64,000 nucleotides of DNA. Source: Corynebacterium stationis (lineage in GTDB: Bacteria; Actinomycetota; Actinomycetes; Mycobacteriales; Mycobacteriaceae). Under the pieces are notes generated by a model. It saw nothing but the letters and a program-made list of their open reading frames with translations, was not told the DNA's origin and searched no databases. Shown here piece after piece: positions 56,205-64,000 of the stretch. The position numbers and the translations under genes are program-made. The stretch's first letter is position 1, and every line of letters begins with the position of its first letter. Location: NCBI RefSeq assembly GCF_001941345.1, contig NZ_CP009251.1:434001-498000 (forward strand). Reading direction: 5' to 3'.

Positions 56205-56762
56205 TTAGAAGTGATTGATCGCAGGAGTTTGCTGCGCTGCCACAGCAGCGTTGTTGTTGTCAGAATCCTCCTGGGAGTCTTCGACCTTTTCATTAGGCAG
56301 CTTCACATCGTGGACAACTACGTCGACACGTTCTACATCCAAGCCAGTCATGCGCTCAATCGCGTTGATGATATTGCGGCGGATAGCTTCTGCGAGTTCG
56401 TGGATAGCAACGCCGTATTCGGCGATGATTGCTACCTCGATGGAGGAAACACCTTCTGCAACAGTGACGGAAACGCCCTGACGTACGTCTTCATTACCAC
56501 CGAAAGATTCGCGAATGGTGCCAACCAGGCGTGCACCGCCACCGCCGAGAGCAGCAACACCAGAGACTTCGCGTGCTGCAATACCAGCAATCTTGGATAC
56601 GACAGCGTTGTCAATAGTGGTTGTGCCGTACTCGGTCTCCAAGTTTTCATTGACCTTGCGTGGAGTCTCTACCGCTTCAGTGGTTGCGCCAGTGGTGGCT
56701 TCGGCAACAGTCTTTTGGGTAGGAGTTTCGTTGTTGTTCGCATTGTTGGTGTTATCGGCCAT
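56205..56762 (-). CDS. Asp23/Gls24-family envelope stress protein
   Basis: The 185-residue protein is the most typical Asp23 member of the operon. An Asn/Thr-rich N-terminal segment precedes a domain with TTIDNAVVSKIAGIAAREVSG, GVSVTVAEGVSSIEVAIIAE and GLDVERVDVVVHDVKLP. The acidic tail is Asn- and Asp-rich. It is the first gene of the operon that runs to 53351. A perfect palindrome at 56820-56837 lies about 60 bases upstream and may be the control site. A sigma factor dependence could not be assigned. Confidence 0.85.
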   Translation of the reverse strand: MADNTNNANNNETPTQKTVAEATTGATTEAVETPRKVNENLETEYGTTTIDNAVVSKIAGIAAREVSGVAALGGGGARLVGTIRESFGGNEDVRQGVSVTVAEGVSSIEVAIIAEYGVAIHELAEAIRRNIINAIERMTGLDVERVDVVVHDVKLPNEKVEDSQEDSDNNNAAVAAQQTPAINHF

Positions 56763-56819
56763 GATATTTCACTCGCTCTCGATAGATTGTTGTAGACACT
56801 GTGGAAATTTCTCATCTAG

Positions 56820-56837
56820 CGCCTTTGCACAAAGGCG
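56820..56837. promoter_or_regulatory. Palindromic operator candidate upstream of the Asp23 operon
   Basis: CGCCTTTG-CA-CAAAGGCG is a perfect 8-2-8 inverted repeat, 58 bases upstream of the first Asp23 start codon. It is not followed by a U-run, so a protein site is more likely than a terminator. Confidence 0.55.
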
Positions 56838-57030
56838 AATGACCAAAAGTCTACGCAAATTCGCAGGCGCGGGAGGTTGAGTGGAAATATCTTTAGCGAA
56901 ACTAGACAGAATCGTTACCGAAGTTTTTCCCGCAAACATATAAACGCGGTTGGTCGCATGGCTTATCGATGCAGTTATATCTGCGCTGGATGTGCGCAGT
57001 CGTGAGTTGAATAACGTTTTAAAAAATGGT

Positions 57031-57525
57031 TTGGAAAACGGCCCTGAGCATGATTTAATACATAGGTTGCCTTAACACGTCGCAATGAGCACGGTTTCAC
57101 CGTGTAAAGAACGGCGCTGGTGAGGTGAACATGACACCTTCGATGTCCGTACGAAAGTACAACGACGGGAAGGCTGGCTATATCGGGCGATGTCCGCGCT
57201 AAAGCAGAGACAACCCGAGACGCCAGACCGGAGAGGGAGCATGGCAAATGAACAGCGGCAGTATACGTAAGGGATTTTTGCGTGCCACGCATAATGCGTG
57301 ATTACACCATCCCCTTCCGGATTTTGGCTCTTTATGAACCAGTACTGTGCCTGTGCTTTTGCCAGGTTGCAGTAGCTGTTATGTAAGTCAGAATCAAACT
57401 GGCGTTGGAACCAGGCTCTTTGCCCGGACAACGTTATAGAGAACATCGAGAAGCAATTTCCCACCGCTTCGCGCCCCGGATACGCCGGGGAATGTGAATG
57501 TGGGGAAGCGAGGAAGAGGATAAGC
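57031..57525 (+). promoter_or_regulatory. S10 operon promoter and long leader
   Basis: TTGGAA (57031-57036), a 17-base spacer and TTTAAT (57054-57059) form the likely promoter. The leader of about 460 bases includes a CACGCAT/ATGCGTG-type hairpin near 57287-57301 and a CGCTTC/GAAGCG stem enclosing CCCCGG/CCGGGG near 57465-57510. The ribosome-binding site AGGAAGAGGA follows. Control by a ribosomal protein such as L4 is possible but not shown. Confidence 0.6.
57241..57270 (+). CDS. Possible leader peptide in the S10 leader
   Basis: ATG 57241 opens a nine-codon frame (MANEQRQYT) ending in TAA, preceded by the purine-rich GGAGAGGGAG at 57230-57239. It could be translated in the leader and influence folding. 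Because it is so short, chance occurrence is possible. Confidence 0.3.
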   Translation: MANEQRQYT

Positions 57526-57831
57526 GTGGCGGGACAAAAAATCCGCATTCGGCTGAAGGCCTACGATCACGAGGCAATCGACGCTTCTGCAAAGAAGATC
57601 GTTGAGACGGTAACCCGCACGGGTGCTCGTGTTGTCGGCCCGGTGCCACTACCGACCGAGAAGAACGTATACGCCGTTATTCGTTCTCCACACAAGTACA
57701 AGGACTCTCGCGAGCACTTCGAGATGCGCACCCACAAGCGCCTCATCGACATTCTCGACCCAACCCCGAAGACTGTTGACGCTTTGATGCGCATCGATCT
57801 TCCGGCAAGTGTCGACGTCAATATCCAGTGA
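57526..57831 (+). CDS. rpsJ: 30S ribosomal protein S10
   Basis: The 101-residue protein has [20 protein letters not shown] and [20 protein letters not shown], typical of S10. It belongs to the 30S head and also serves in Nus-dependent antitermination. Initiation is at GTG 57526 after AGGAAGAGGA. It is the first gene of the operon; rplC follows after 32 bases. Confidence 0.97.
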   Translation: MAGQKIRIRLKAYDHEAIDASAKKIVETVTRTGARVVGPVPLPTEKNVYAVIRSPHKYKDSREHFEMRTHKRLIDILDPTPKTVDALMRIDLPASVDVNIQ

Positions 57832-57863
57832 TCGACGAATAAAACTTTGGTGGAGAAATAATA

Positions 57864-58517
57864 ATGACTAACGAGATCAAGGGCATTCTGGGCAAGAAGC
57901 TCGGCATGACTCAGGTCTTCGACGAGGAGAACCGTGTAGTACCGGTAACCGTCGTCGAGGCTGGGCCATGCGTTGTGACCCAGATTCGCACCGTAGAAAA
58001 CGATGGCTACAACGCCATCCAGATCGCCTATGGCGAGATCGACCCACGCAAGGCAAACAAGCCAGCATCCGGCCACTTCAAGAAGGCTGGTGTAACCCCA
58101 CGTCGCTACGTAGCAGAAATCCGCATGGATGATGTCTCTGCTTACGAAGTTGGCCAGGACGTCACCGTTGACATCTTCGAAGGCATCACCTTCGTTGACG
58201 TCACCGGCACCTCCAAGGGCCACGGCTACGCTGGTGCTATGAAGCGCCACGGCTTTGCTGGACAGGGCGCTGCTCACGGTAACCAGGCTGCTCACCGCCG
58301 CGTCGGTGGCATTGGCGGCGCTGCTACCCCAGGCCGCGTCTTCAAGGGCAAGCGCATGGCTGGCCGCATGGGTTCCGATCGCGTAACCACGCAGAACCTT
58401 AAGATTCAGAAGATCGATGCCGAGTCCAACCTGCTGCTCATCAAGGGTGCTGTCCCTGGTGTTCGCGGTGGCCTCGTCACCGTCAAGACCGCAGTGAAGG
58501 GCGGTGCACACGCATGA
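57864..58517 (+). CDS. rplC: 50S ribosomal protein L3
   Basis: The 217-residue protein carries the L3 pattern [20 protein letters not shown] and the loop [20 protein letters not shown] that reaches towards the peptidyl-transferase centre. A GGAG ribosome-binding site lies before ATG 57864. It overlaps rplD by four bases (ATGA). Confidence 0.97.
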   Translation: MTNEIKGILGKKLGMTQVFDEENRVVPVTVVEAGPCVVTQIRTVENDGYNAIQIAYGEIDPRKANKPASGHFKKAGVTPRRYVAEIRMDDVSAYEVGQDVTVDIFEGITFVDVTGTSKGHGYAGAMKRHGFAGQGAAHGNQAAHRRVGGIGGAATPGRVFKGKRMAGRMGSDRVTTQNLKIQKIDAESNLLLIKGAVPGVRGGLVTVKTAVKGGAHA

Positions 58518-59179
58518 GCAACCTTAAGCTAGACGTTCTAACTGCTGAAGGTAAGACCAATGGCTCTGTCGAGTTGCCGGCCGAGATCTTTGACGCCGAG
58601 GTGTCCATCGCTTTGATGCACCAGGTTGTCAACGCTCAGCTTGCTGCTGCTCGTCAGGGCACCCACTCGACCAAGACCCGTGGTGAGGTTCGCGGCGGTG
58701 GCCGTAAGCCTTTCCGCCAGAAGGGTACTGGTCGCGCACGCCAGGGCTCCATCCGCGCACCGCACTACACCGGCGGCGGCGTTGTTCACGGCCCTAAGCC
58801 ACGCGACTACTCACAGCGCACCCCTAAGAAGATGATCAAGGCTGCTCTCTTCGGTGCTCTGTCTGACCGTGCTCGTAACGAGCGCATTCACGTAATCGAA
58901 GAATTGGTAGCTGGCCAGACCCCATCTACCAAGTCTGCAAAGGCATTCATCGAGCGTCTGACCGACCGCAAGACTGTCTTGCTGGTTGTCGGCCGTGAAG
59001 ACCTGAATGCTCGTCGCAGCGCCAACAACCTGCCTAACGTTCACATCCTGGACGCTGGTCAGCTGAACACCTACGACGTTCTCAATGCTGATGACGTTGT
59101 GTTCTCTGTTGAGGCTCTGCACTCCTTCATCAACCGCGCAGGCGGCAAGGATGAGGCTAAGGAGGCCAACAATGTCTAA
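58514..59179 (+). CDS. rplD: 50S ribosomal protein L4
   Basis: The 221-residue protein has the long exit-tunnel loop segment [20 protein letters not shown] and the [20 protein letters not shown] core. In E. coli L4 represses this operon; the long leader upstream would allow a similar system, but that is inference. It overlaps both rplC and rplW. Confidence 0.97.
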   Translation: MSNLKLDVLTAEGKTNGSVELPAEIFDAEVSIALMHQVVNAQLAAARQGTHSTKTRGEVRGGGRKPFRQKGTGRARQGSIRAPHYTGGGVVHGPKPRDYSQRTPKKMIKAALFGALSDRARNERIHVIEELVAGQTPSTKSAKAFIERLTDRKTVLLVVGREDLNARRSANNLPNVHILDAGQLNTYDVLNADDVVFSVEALHSFINRAGGKDEAKEANNV

Positions 59180-59474
59180 GATTGTTAACCCACGCGACAT
59201 CATCCTCGCACCAGTAGTGTCTGAAAAGTCCTACGGTCTGATGGAGCAGAACGTTTACACGTTCTACGTTGCAACGGATTCCAACAAGTCCCAGATTAAA
59301 GATGCCGTCGAGAAGATCTTCGGCGTGAAGGTCGACTCCGTGAACACCGCTAACCGCGAGGGCAAGCGCAAGCGCACCCGTACCGGCTTCGGTGTCCGTA
59401 AGTCCACCAAGCGCGCCTACGTGACTCTCCGTGAGGGCAGCGACTCCATCGACATCTTCGGCGCAAGCGCCTAA
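59172..59474 (+). CDS. rplW: 50S ribosomal protein L23
   Basis: The 100-residue protein matches L23 ([40 protein letters not shown]). It sits at the tunnel exit and docks trigger factor and SRP. ATG 59172 lies inside the end of rplD; the frame is open to 59085 but that part is only overlap. Confidence 0.97.
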   Translation: MSKIVNPRDIILAPVVSEKSYGLMEQNVYTFYVATDSNKSQIKDAVEKIFGVKVDSVNTANREGKRKRTRTGFGVRKSTKRAYVTLREGSDSIDIFGASA

Positions 59475-59502
59475 GAGGAAAGTCGAGAGGTAAGGAATAA
59501 CT

Positions 59503-60339
59503 ATGGCTATTCGTAAGTACAAGCCGACAACTCCGGGTCGCCGCCAGAGCTCCGTTTCCATGTTCGAAGAGATCACTCGTTCGACCCCGGAAAAGTCTCT
59601 GCTGCGCCCAATTTCCAAGACTGGTGGTCGTAACAACCACGGTCGCATCACCACCCGCCACATCGGCGGTGGCCACAAGCGTCGTTACCGCGTGATCGAC
59701 TTCCGTCGTCACGACAAGGACGGCATTCCGGCAAAGGTCGCTCACATCGAGTACGACCCAAACCGCACCGCAAACATTGCTTTGCTGCACTACTTCGATG
59801 GCGAGAAGCGTTACATCATCGCTCCTAAGGGCCTGAAGCAGGGTGCTGTCGTTGAAGCCGGCGCAACCGCCGACATCAAGGTTGGCAACAACTTGCCATT
59901 GCGCAATATCCCAACCGGTACCATCATCCACTCCGTGGAGTTGAAGCCAGGCGCTGGTGCAAAGCTTGCACGTTCCGCTGGTTCTTCTATCCAGTTGCTG
60001 GGTAAGGAAGGCAAGTACGCAGTTCTGCGTATGCCATCTTCCGAAATCCGCCGCGTTGACATTCGTTGCCGCGCAACCGTGGGTGAGGTCGGCAACGCTG
60101 ACCAGATGAACATCCGCTGGGGCAAGGCCGGTCGTATGCGTTGGAAGGGCGTTCGCCCAACCGTCCGTGGTGTTGTTATGAACCCAATCGACCACCCACA
60201 CGGTGGTGGTGAAGGTAAGACTTCCGGTGGTCGCCACCCAGTGTCCCCATGGGGTCACAAGGAAGGCCGCACCCGTAACCCGAACCGTTACTCCAACAAC
60301 ATGATCGTACGACGTCGTCGTCCGAACAAGAAGCGCTAA
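59503..60339 (+). CDS. rplB: 50S ribosomal protein L2
   Basis: The 278-residue protein has [20 protein letters not shown] and the conserved C-terminal [17 protein letters not shown] with the functional histidine region. It supports subunit association and peptidyl transfer. A GAGAGGTAAGGA region precedes ATG 59503. Confidence 0.98.
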   Translation: MAIRKYKPTTPGRRQSSVSMFEEITRSTPEKSLLRPISKTGGRNNHGRITTRHIGGGHKRRYRVIDFRRHDKDGIPAKVAHIEYDPNRTANIALLHYFDGEKRYIIAPKGLKQGAVVEAGATADIKVGNNLPLRNIPTGTIIHSVELKPGAGAKLARSAGSSIQLLGKEGKYAVLRMPSSEIRRVDIRCRATVGEVGNADQMNIRWGKAGRMRWKGVRPTVRGVVMNPIDHPHGGGEGKTSGGRHPVSPWGHKEGRTRNPNRYSNNMIVRRRRPNKKR

Positions 60340-60352
60340 GAGGAGGTAAACA

Positions 60353-60631
60353 ATGCCACGCAGCCTTAAGAAAGGCCCATTCGTAGATGAGCACCTCCTC
60401 AACAAGGTGGATGCTCAGAACGAGGCAAACACCAAGCAGGTCATCAAGACCTGGTCTCGCCGCTCGACCATTCTTCCAGATTTCATTGGTCACACCTTCG
60501 CCGTCCACGACGGTCGTAAGCATGTCCCAGTGTTTATCGATGATTCCATGGTCGGTCACAAGCTCGGTGAGTTCGCACCAACCAAGACCTTCAAGGGTCA
60601 CGTTAAAGAAGACAAGAAGGGACGTCGATAA
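60353..60631 (+). CDS. rpsS: 30S ribosomal protein S19
   Basis: The 92-residue protein begins [18 protein letters not shown] and contains [20 protein letters not shown] and [17 protein letters not shown], all diagnostic. It lies in the 30S head. AAGAGGAGG precedes ATG 60353; rplV follows after three bases. Confidence 0.98.
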   Translation: MPRSLKKGPFVDEHLLNKVDAQNEANTKQVIKTWSRRSTILPDFIGHTFAVHDGRKHVPVFIDDSMVGHKLGEFAPTKTFKGHVKEDKKGRR

Positions 60632-60634
60632 GCG

Positions 60635-60997
60635 ATGAGTGACACCATCACCTCCGCATCCGCAACGGCCCGCTTCGTTCGCGTAACCCCAATGAAGGCA
60701 CGTCGCGTTATTGATTTGGTACGCGGCAAGTCCGTATCCGAAGCTCTCGCAATCTTGAAGTACGCACCTCAGGGCGCTGCTAAGCCAGTCGCAAAGGTTG
60801 TAGCTTCTGCTGCAGCTAACGCTGAGAACAACTTCGGCCTGGACCCACGCACCCTGGTTATCTCCGAGGCTTATGCCAACGAGGGACCAACCATGCGTCG
60901 CTTCCAGCCACGCGCCCAGGGCCGTGCATTCATGATCCGTAAGCGCACCAGCCACATCACCGTGGTGGTCGAGAGCCAGAAGGAAGGGGCCAAGTAA
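60635..60997 (+). CDS. rplV: 50S ribosomal protein L22
   Basis: The 120-residue protein has [19 protein letters not shown] and the hairpin loop region [20 protein letters not shown] that lines the exit tunnel. Its stop codon overlaps the rpsC start by one base (TAATG). Confidence 0.97.
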   Translation: MSDTITSASATARFVRVTPMKARRVIDLVRGKSVSEALAILKYAPQGAAKPVAKVVASAAANAENNFGLDPRTLVISEAYANEGPTMRRFQPRAQGRAFMIRKRTSHITVVVESQKEGAK

Positions 60998-61740
60998 TGG
61001 GCCAGAAAATCCATCCTCACGGCCTACGTTTGGGCATCACTTCCGACTGGAAGACCCACTGGTTTGCCGATAAGGACTACGCAAACTACGTAGCCGAAGA
61101 CATCAAGATCCGCGAGTACCTCTCCAAGGGTCTCGAGCGTGCCGGCATCGCTGACGTTGTCATCGAGCGCACCCGCGACCGCGTCCGCGTCGACATTCAC
61201 ACTGCTCGTCCGGGCATCGTGATTGGCCGCCGTGGCGCTGAGGCTGACCGCATTCGCCGCGAGCTGGAAAAGCTCACCGGCAAGATGGTTGCCCTCAACA
61301 TTCTTGAGGTCAAGCAGGTTGACGCAAACGCTACCTTGGTTGCACAGTCCATCGCTGAGCAGCTCGTTAACCGTGTGGCTTTCCGCCGTGCAATGCGCAA
61401 GGCAATCCAGGGCGCTATGCGTCAGCCACAGGTTAAGGGCATCAAGGTCCTGACCTCCGGTCGTTTGGGCGGCGCAGAAATGTCCCGTACCGAGCGTTAC
61501 CACGAAGGTCGCGTTCCATTGCACACCCTTCGCGCAGAGATCGACTACGGCTTTGCAGAAGCTCACACCACTTTCGGCCGCATTGGCGTCAAGGTGTGGA
61601 TCTACAAGGGCGACGTTGTCGGTGGCGTGCGCGAGTCCGAACTGAACGCTCCGTCCCAGGGCCGCAACCGCGGTGACCGTGGCGGCCGTCCACGCCGTGG
61701 TGGCCAGCGCCGCCAGCGTGCACAGAAGCAGGAGGGCTAA
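60997..61740 (+). CDS. rpsC: 30S ribosomal protein S3
   Basis: The 247-residue protein contains the KH domain ([20 protein letters not shown]) and the C-terminal S3 domain ([20 protein letters not shown]). An actinobacterial Arg/Gly-rich tail follows. It lines the mRNA entry site. It is translationally coupled to rplV and followed by rplP after three bases. Confidence 0.98.
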   Translation: MGQKIHPHGLRLGITSDWKTHWFADKDYANYVAEDIKIREYLSKGLERAGIADVVIERTRDRVRVDIHTARPGIVIGRRGAEADRIRRELEKLTGKMVALNILEVKQVDANATLVAQSIAEQLVNRVAFRRAMRKAIQGAMRQPQVKGIKVLTSGRLGGAEMSRTERYHEGRVPLHTLRAEIDYGFAEAHTTFGRIGVKVWIYKGDVVGGVRESELNAPSQGRNRGDRGGRPRRGGQRRQRAQKQEG

Positions 61741-61743
61741 TTC

Positions 61744-62160
61744 ATGCTTATCCCTAAGCGCGTAAAGTACCGCCGCCAGCACCGCCCAAACCGTAGCGGT
61801 CTGTCCAAGGGCGGTAACCGCATCACTTTCGGTGACTACGCAATCCAGGCTCTGGAGCCTGCTTACGTCACCAACCGTCAGATTGAGGCAGCACGTATTG
61901 CCATCAACCGCCACGTCAAGCGTGGTGGCAAGGTATGGATCACCATCTACCCAGACCGTCCTTTGACCCAGAAGCCACTTGGTGTTCGTATGGGTTCCGG
62001 TAAGGGGCCAGTTGAGAAGTGGGTGGCTAACGTTAAGCCAGGCCGTATTCTCTTCGAGATGTCCTACCCTGATGAGGCAACCGCAGTTGAGGCTTTGCGT
62101 CGTGCAGGCCAGAAGCTGCCTTGCAAGGTCCGTATCATCAAGAAGGAGGACCAGTTCTAA
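61744..62160 (+). CDS. rplP: 50S ribosomal protein L16
   Basis: The 138-residue protein begins [18 protein letters not shown] and contains [20 protein letters not shown], typical of L16, which helps place A-site tRNA. Its stop codon overlaps the rpmC start by one base (TAATG). Confidence 0.98.
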   Translation: MLIPKRVKYRRQHRPNRSGLSKGGNRITFGDYAIQALEPAYVTNRQIEAARIAINRHVKRGGKVWITIYPDRPLTQKPLGVRMGSGKGPVEKWVANVKPGRILFEMSYPDEATAVEALRRAGQKLPCKVRIIKKEDQF

Positions 62161-62390
62161 TGGCACTAGGTACCCCTGCCCACGAGTTCCGCGAACTCGA
62201 CAATGCTGAACTGGACAAGCGCCTTGCGGATGCGAAGGAAGAACTGTTTAACCTTCGCTTCCAAAAAGCAACCGGTCAGTTGACCAACAACCAGCGTGTT
62301 GGCGCGGTTAAGCGCGACATCGCTCGCATCTACACCGTTCTGCGTGAGCGTGAACTTGGTCTTTCCGTCGTTCCGGAAGCTGAGGCATAA
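62160..62390 (+). CDS. rpmC: 50S ribosomal protein L29
   Basis: The 76-residue helical protein contains [20 protein letters not shown] and [19 protein letters not shown], diagnostic of L29 at the tunnel exit. ATG 62160 overlaps the rplP stop; the longer open frame to 62121 lies within rplP. Confidence 0.96.
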   Translation: MALGTPAHEFRELDNAELDKRLADAKEELFNLRFQKATGQLTNNQRVGAVKRDIARIYTVLRERELGLSVVPEAEA

Positions 62391-62392
62391 AC

Positions 62393-62677
62393 ATGAGTGA
62401 GGCAATTGTGAACGATACCCAGAAGAACAAGGGCAATCGCAAAAACCGTACCGGCATCGTTGTTTCCGACAAGATGAACAAGACCATTGTTGTCGAGTTG
62501 GAAAACCGTAAGCAGCACGCACTGTACGGCAAGATCATGCGTAACAACCCACGCGTGAAGGTCCACGACGAAGACGAGACCGCCGGCATCGGCGACCGTG
62601 TTCTGATTCAGGAATGCCGTCCTTTGTCCAAGGACAAGCACCACCGCCTGGTTGAAATCGTAGAGAAGGCTAAGTAA
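62393..62677 (+). CDS. rpsQ: 30S ribosomal protein S17
   Basis: The 94-residue OB-fold protein contains [20 protein letters not shown] and [20 protein letters not shown]. It is the last gene of this transcription unit, two bases after rpmC. A strong terminator follows, so rplN and later genes are not directly continuous with it here. Confidence 0.97.
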   Translation: MSEAIVNDTQKNKGNRKNRTGIVVSDKMNKTIVVELENRKQHALYGKIMRNNPRVKVHDEDETAGIGDRVLIQECRPLSKDKHHRLVEIVEKAK

Positions 62678-62715
62678 TACTTACACCCTCTTCACGGCTT
62701 CACCGCGAAATATAG

Positions 62716-62752
62716 AAATGGCCTACATGAGTAAATCATGTAGGCCATTTTT
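62716..62752 (+). terminator. Intrinsic terminator of the S10 operon
   Basis: AAATGGCCTACATGA pairs perfectly with TCATGTAGGCCATTT around a five-base loop, followed by TTCTG. Confidence 0.9.
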
Positions 62753-62785
62753 CTGTCCTGTGCACTATTTAGCTAGTCTTGGGTC

Positions 62786-62995
62786 ATGCCAAGCGAACAT
62801 GAAAGAAGTAGTTACCGCCAAGACTTAATTGTCGCGGCTGCCGTAATGCTCGTGTGTATTGTCGGCTTCCTATTAGTTGAGCATCCCGGTGTTAAGGCAT
62901 TCTTTGTATCCATGTTCGTTATTCGTCTCCTTTTTGCCGCTCGACAGTACATTCGTATTGACAAGCTTAAAAAGTCACGCAGCGATCTGCCCTAG
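62786..62995 (+). CDS. Small two-helix membrane protein, copy 1
   Basis: The 69-residue protein has two predicted membrane helices (about 12-30 and 35-52) and a basic C-terminus IDKLKKSRSDLP. TAGTCT (62774-62779) ends six bases before ATG 62786, so the message is probably leaderless. It resembles the protein encoded at 63116-63325 in length, layout and C-terminal motif KLKKSRS. Each gene has its own promoter-like hexamer and a similar terminator. I recognise no family. Confidence 0.7.
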   Translation: MPSEHERSSYRQDLIVAAAVMLVCIVGFLLVEHPGVKAFFVSMFVIRLLFAARQYIRIDKLKKSRSDLP

Positions 62996-63002
62996 ATACG
63001 TT

Positions 63003-63048
63003 AAGCCCCTTTCCATTACCTAGGTATCGACGTCGTGGAAAGGGGTTT
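63003..63048 (+). terminator. Terminator after small membrane gene 1
   Basis: AAGCCCCTTTCCA pairs with TGGAAAGGGGTTT (one G-U) around a 20-base loop, followed by GTTGAGTT. The arms nearly match those of the terminator at 63333-63378. Confidence 0.75.
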
Positions 63049-63115
63049 GTTGAGTTAATGAGCAAATCATGTGTGCCCCTGCTTCCTGCTTGGAGCTAGC
63101 TGGTAACCTCGAGGC

Positions 63116-63325
63116 ATGCTATCTGAGTGGGAGACAAAGCAGTTCCGGTGGAGTTTGTGGGGCTCTCTTGTTGCCATGTCGGCTTTTATCGGCGGCCTAA
63201 TTTTCGCCGATGGGATGCCCGCGACAGGAATCCTTTTAGTATGCTTCGTTCTCCAACTGGGTATCTTCATTCAACAATATCGCCGTATGGAAAAGCTAAA
63301 GAAGTCCCGCAGCAATTTGCTGTAG
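63116..63325 (+). CDS. Small two-helix membrane protein, copy 2
   Basis: The 69-residue protein has two predicted helices (about 13-31 and 36-53) and ends in MEKLKKSRSNLL, closely matching the end of copy 1, while the membrane segments have diverged. TAACCT (63104-63109) ends six bases before ATG 63116, again a leaderless layout. The pair looks like an old tandem duplication that included the promoter and terminator. The role is unknown. Confidence 0.7.
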   Translation: MLSEWETKQFRWSLWGSLVAMSAFIGGLIFADGMPATGILLVCFVLQLGIFIQQYRRMEKLKKSRSNLL

Positions 63326-63332
63326 ATACGCG

Positions 63333-63378
63333 AAACCCCTTTCCAACACCTAGTCAACTAGGAGTCGGAAAGGGGTTT
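63333..63378 (+). terminator. Terminator after small membrane gene 2
   Basis: AAACCCCTTTCC pairs perfectly with GGAAAGGGGTTT, followed by GTTGTGTC. Confidence 0.8.
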
Positions 63379-63410
63379 GTTGTGTCTATACCGCGGTCTA
63401 TTTCTTCACT

Positions 63411-64000
63411 TTAAGCAGTGAGGAAACGACGAGCTGCGAATGCAGCAGATCCCAAAACAGAGATTGCAGCCAGAGCAGCCAGTACGCGCGCTACGGTGTT
63501 GTCGCCGGTTTCAGCGTTGATACCGCGGTCACCCAAAGTGGTGGTTTCGCAGTTCTCGCTATCGCCCTCGCGTTCACCGTTCTCGTTGTACTCGCACTCT
63601 TCACGGTTGTTCTCGCCACCTGGGGTGCGCTCACGGTCGCGGTCACGATCGCGCTCGCGGGCTCCGTCGGAGCCTTCGTAGTCACAGCTGTAGCCGAATT
63701 TCTTCGCTGCAGCCTGGTCAGACTTGAACTCGTCCTGCTCGGACAGCTCGCCGTCTCGGTTAGCGGTGTCGGTGACGTAGTGCTCGCCGTCTTCGTGTAG
63801 GAACCAAGTGTTGCCTTCAAACTCGAAGGACTCTGGACGCTCTTCGCCCCACTTGATGTTCAGGGTCGCGCCGTCATCGTCGGCGCACTCTACGCGGGAC
63901 TTGGAGCCACCGTCGTAAGGGGTTTCGCCTTCACGCTCACGCTCACGCTCGCGTTCACGTTCGCGCTCGTTTTCGCGATCGCCATCGTTGTTTTCCTCGT
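63411..64000 (-). CDS. Surface protein with charged Arg/Glu/Asp repeats, partial
   Basis: The gene enters from the right edge and its last 196 or so codons are visible, ending at TAA 63413-63411. Two runs of alternating Arg with Glu or Asp (ERERERERE type near 63925-63980 and RERDRDRDRER near 63630-63665) flank a folded-looking segment with WGEERPESFEFEGNTWFLHEDG. The C-terminus reads INAETGDN, then a hydrophobic helix and RRFLTA, the plan of a cell-wall sorting signal, although the motif is NAETG rather than LPXTG. A sortase substrate is likely but not certain. The N-terminus and signal peptide lie beyond the window. I recognise no named family. Confidence 0.75.
   Translation of the reverse strand, partial: EENNDGDRENEREREREREREREGETPYDGGSKSRVECADDDGATLNIKWGEERPESFEFEGNTWFLHEDGEHYVTDTANRDGELSEQDEFKSDQAAAKKFGYSCDYEGSDGARERDRDRDRERTPGGENNREECEYNENGEREGDSENCETTTLGDRGINAETGDNTVARVLAALAAISVLGSAAFAARRFLTA

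Noticed and set aside
63600..63980. Simple-sequence repeats at the right edge as a CRISPR or mobile-element end
   Set aside because: They translate in one continuous minus-strand frame into alternating charged residues of a surface protein.

Overview
The window is a chromosomal segment of a Corynebacterium-type actinobacterium of moderately high GC. The evidence is gene order. A menaquinone cluster (menB, menC, menD, mgtA, menG, menJ, ispB) is followed by tRNA genes, secE-nusG, rplKA, rplJL, rpoBC, rpsL-rpsG-fusA-tuf and the first part of the S10 operon. The same order is known from C. glutamicum and, more loosely, from Mycobacterium. A DUF3068 (PorA-family) protein, a CitH/CitAB citrate system and many leaderless promoters agree with this. 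The species cannot be fixed from the sequence alone.

Layout. 1-1449: the start of a metal-binding lipoprotein gene (mntA-like, cut by the window edge), divergent from the DtxR-family regulator mntR, with a palindromic operator between them. 1493-2507: a small hypothetical gene and a DoxX-like membrane protein. 2660-18218: the menaquinone and isoprenoid region. It is interrupted between menC and menD by about 7 kb of accessory genes: a von Willebrand A surface protein, a soluble histidine kinase with its response regulator, a divergent ABC-FtsX-S41 peptidase operon, and a membrane protein with a Thr/Glu stalk. 18303-24494: tRNA-Tyr, a DUF222-type HNH protein, citrate carrier citH divergent from citAB, and tRNA-Thr, tRNA-Met and tRNA-Trp. 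24550-40607: secretion, transcription and ribosomal genes, interrupted by a DUF1990 gene, a TetR-DUF1304-oxidoreductase module and the DUF3068 gene. 40669-43505: a TPP riboswitch followed by ykoE-ykoD-ykoC, a thiamine-precursor ECF transporter. 43632-49641: a P-loop protein and the str operon. 49767-56762: ppc, a conserved hypothetical gene and a six-gene Asp23/Gls24-type envelope operon. 57031-62752: a long S10 leader and rpsJ to rpsQ. 62786-64000: two related small membrane proteins and the 3' part of a charged-repeat surface protein.

Regulation. At least thirteen genes have a TANNNT hexamer ending exactly 6 or 7 bases before the start codon, which is the layout of a leaderless mRNA and fixes several starts. 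Highly expressed translation genes instead have long structured leaders: the L10 leader with an attenuator, and the rpsL, fusA, tuf and S10 leaders. Perfect palindromes lie upstream of mntA, the histidine kinase, the TetR gene and the Asp23 operon. Nothing resembling a CRISPR array, prophage or insertion sequence was seen. The accessory loci most worth study are the kinase/ABC/S41 module, the Asp23 operon, the fusA leader and the charged-repeat surface protein.
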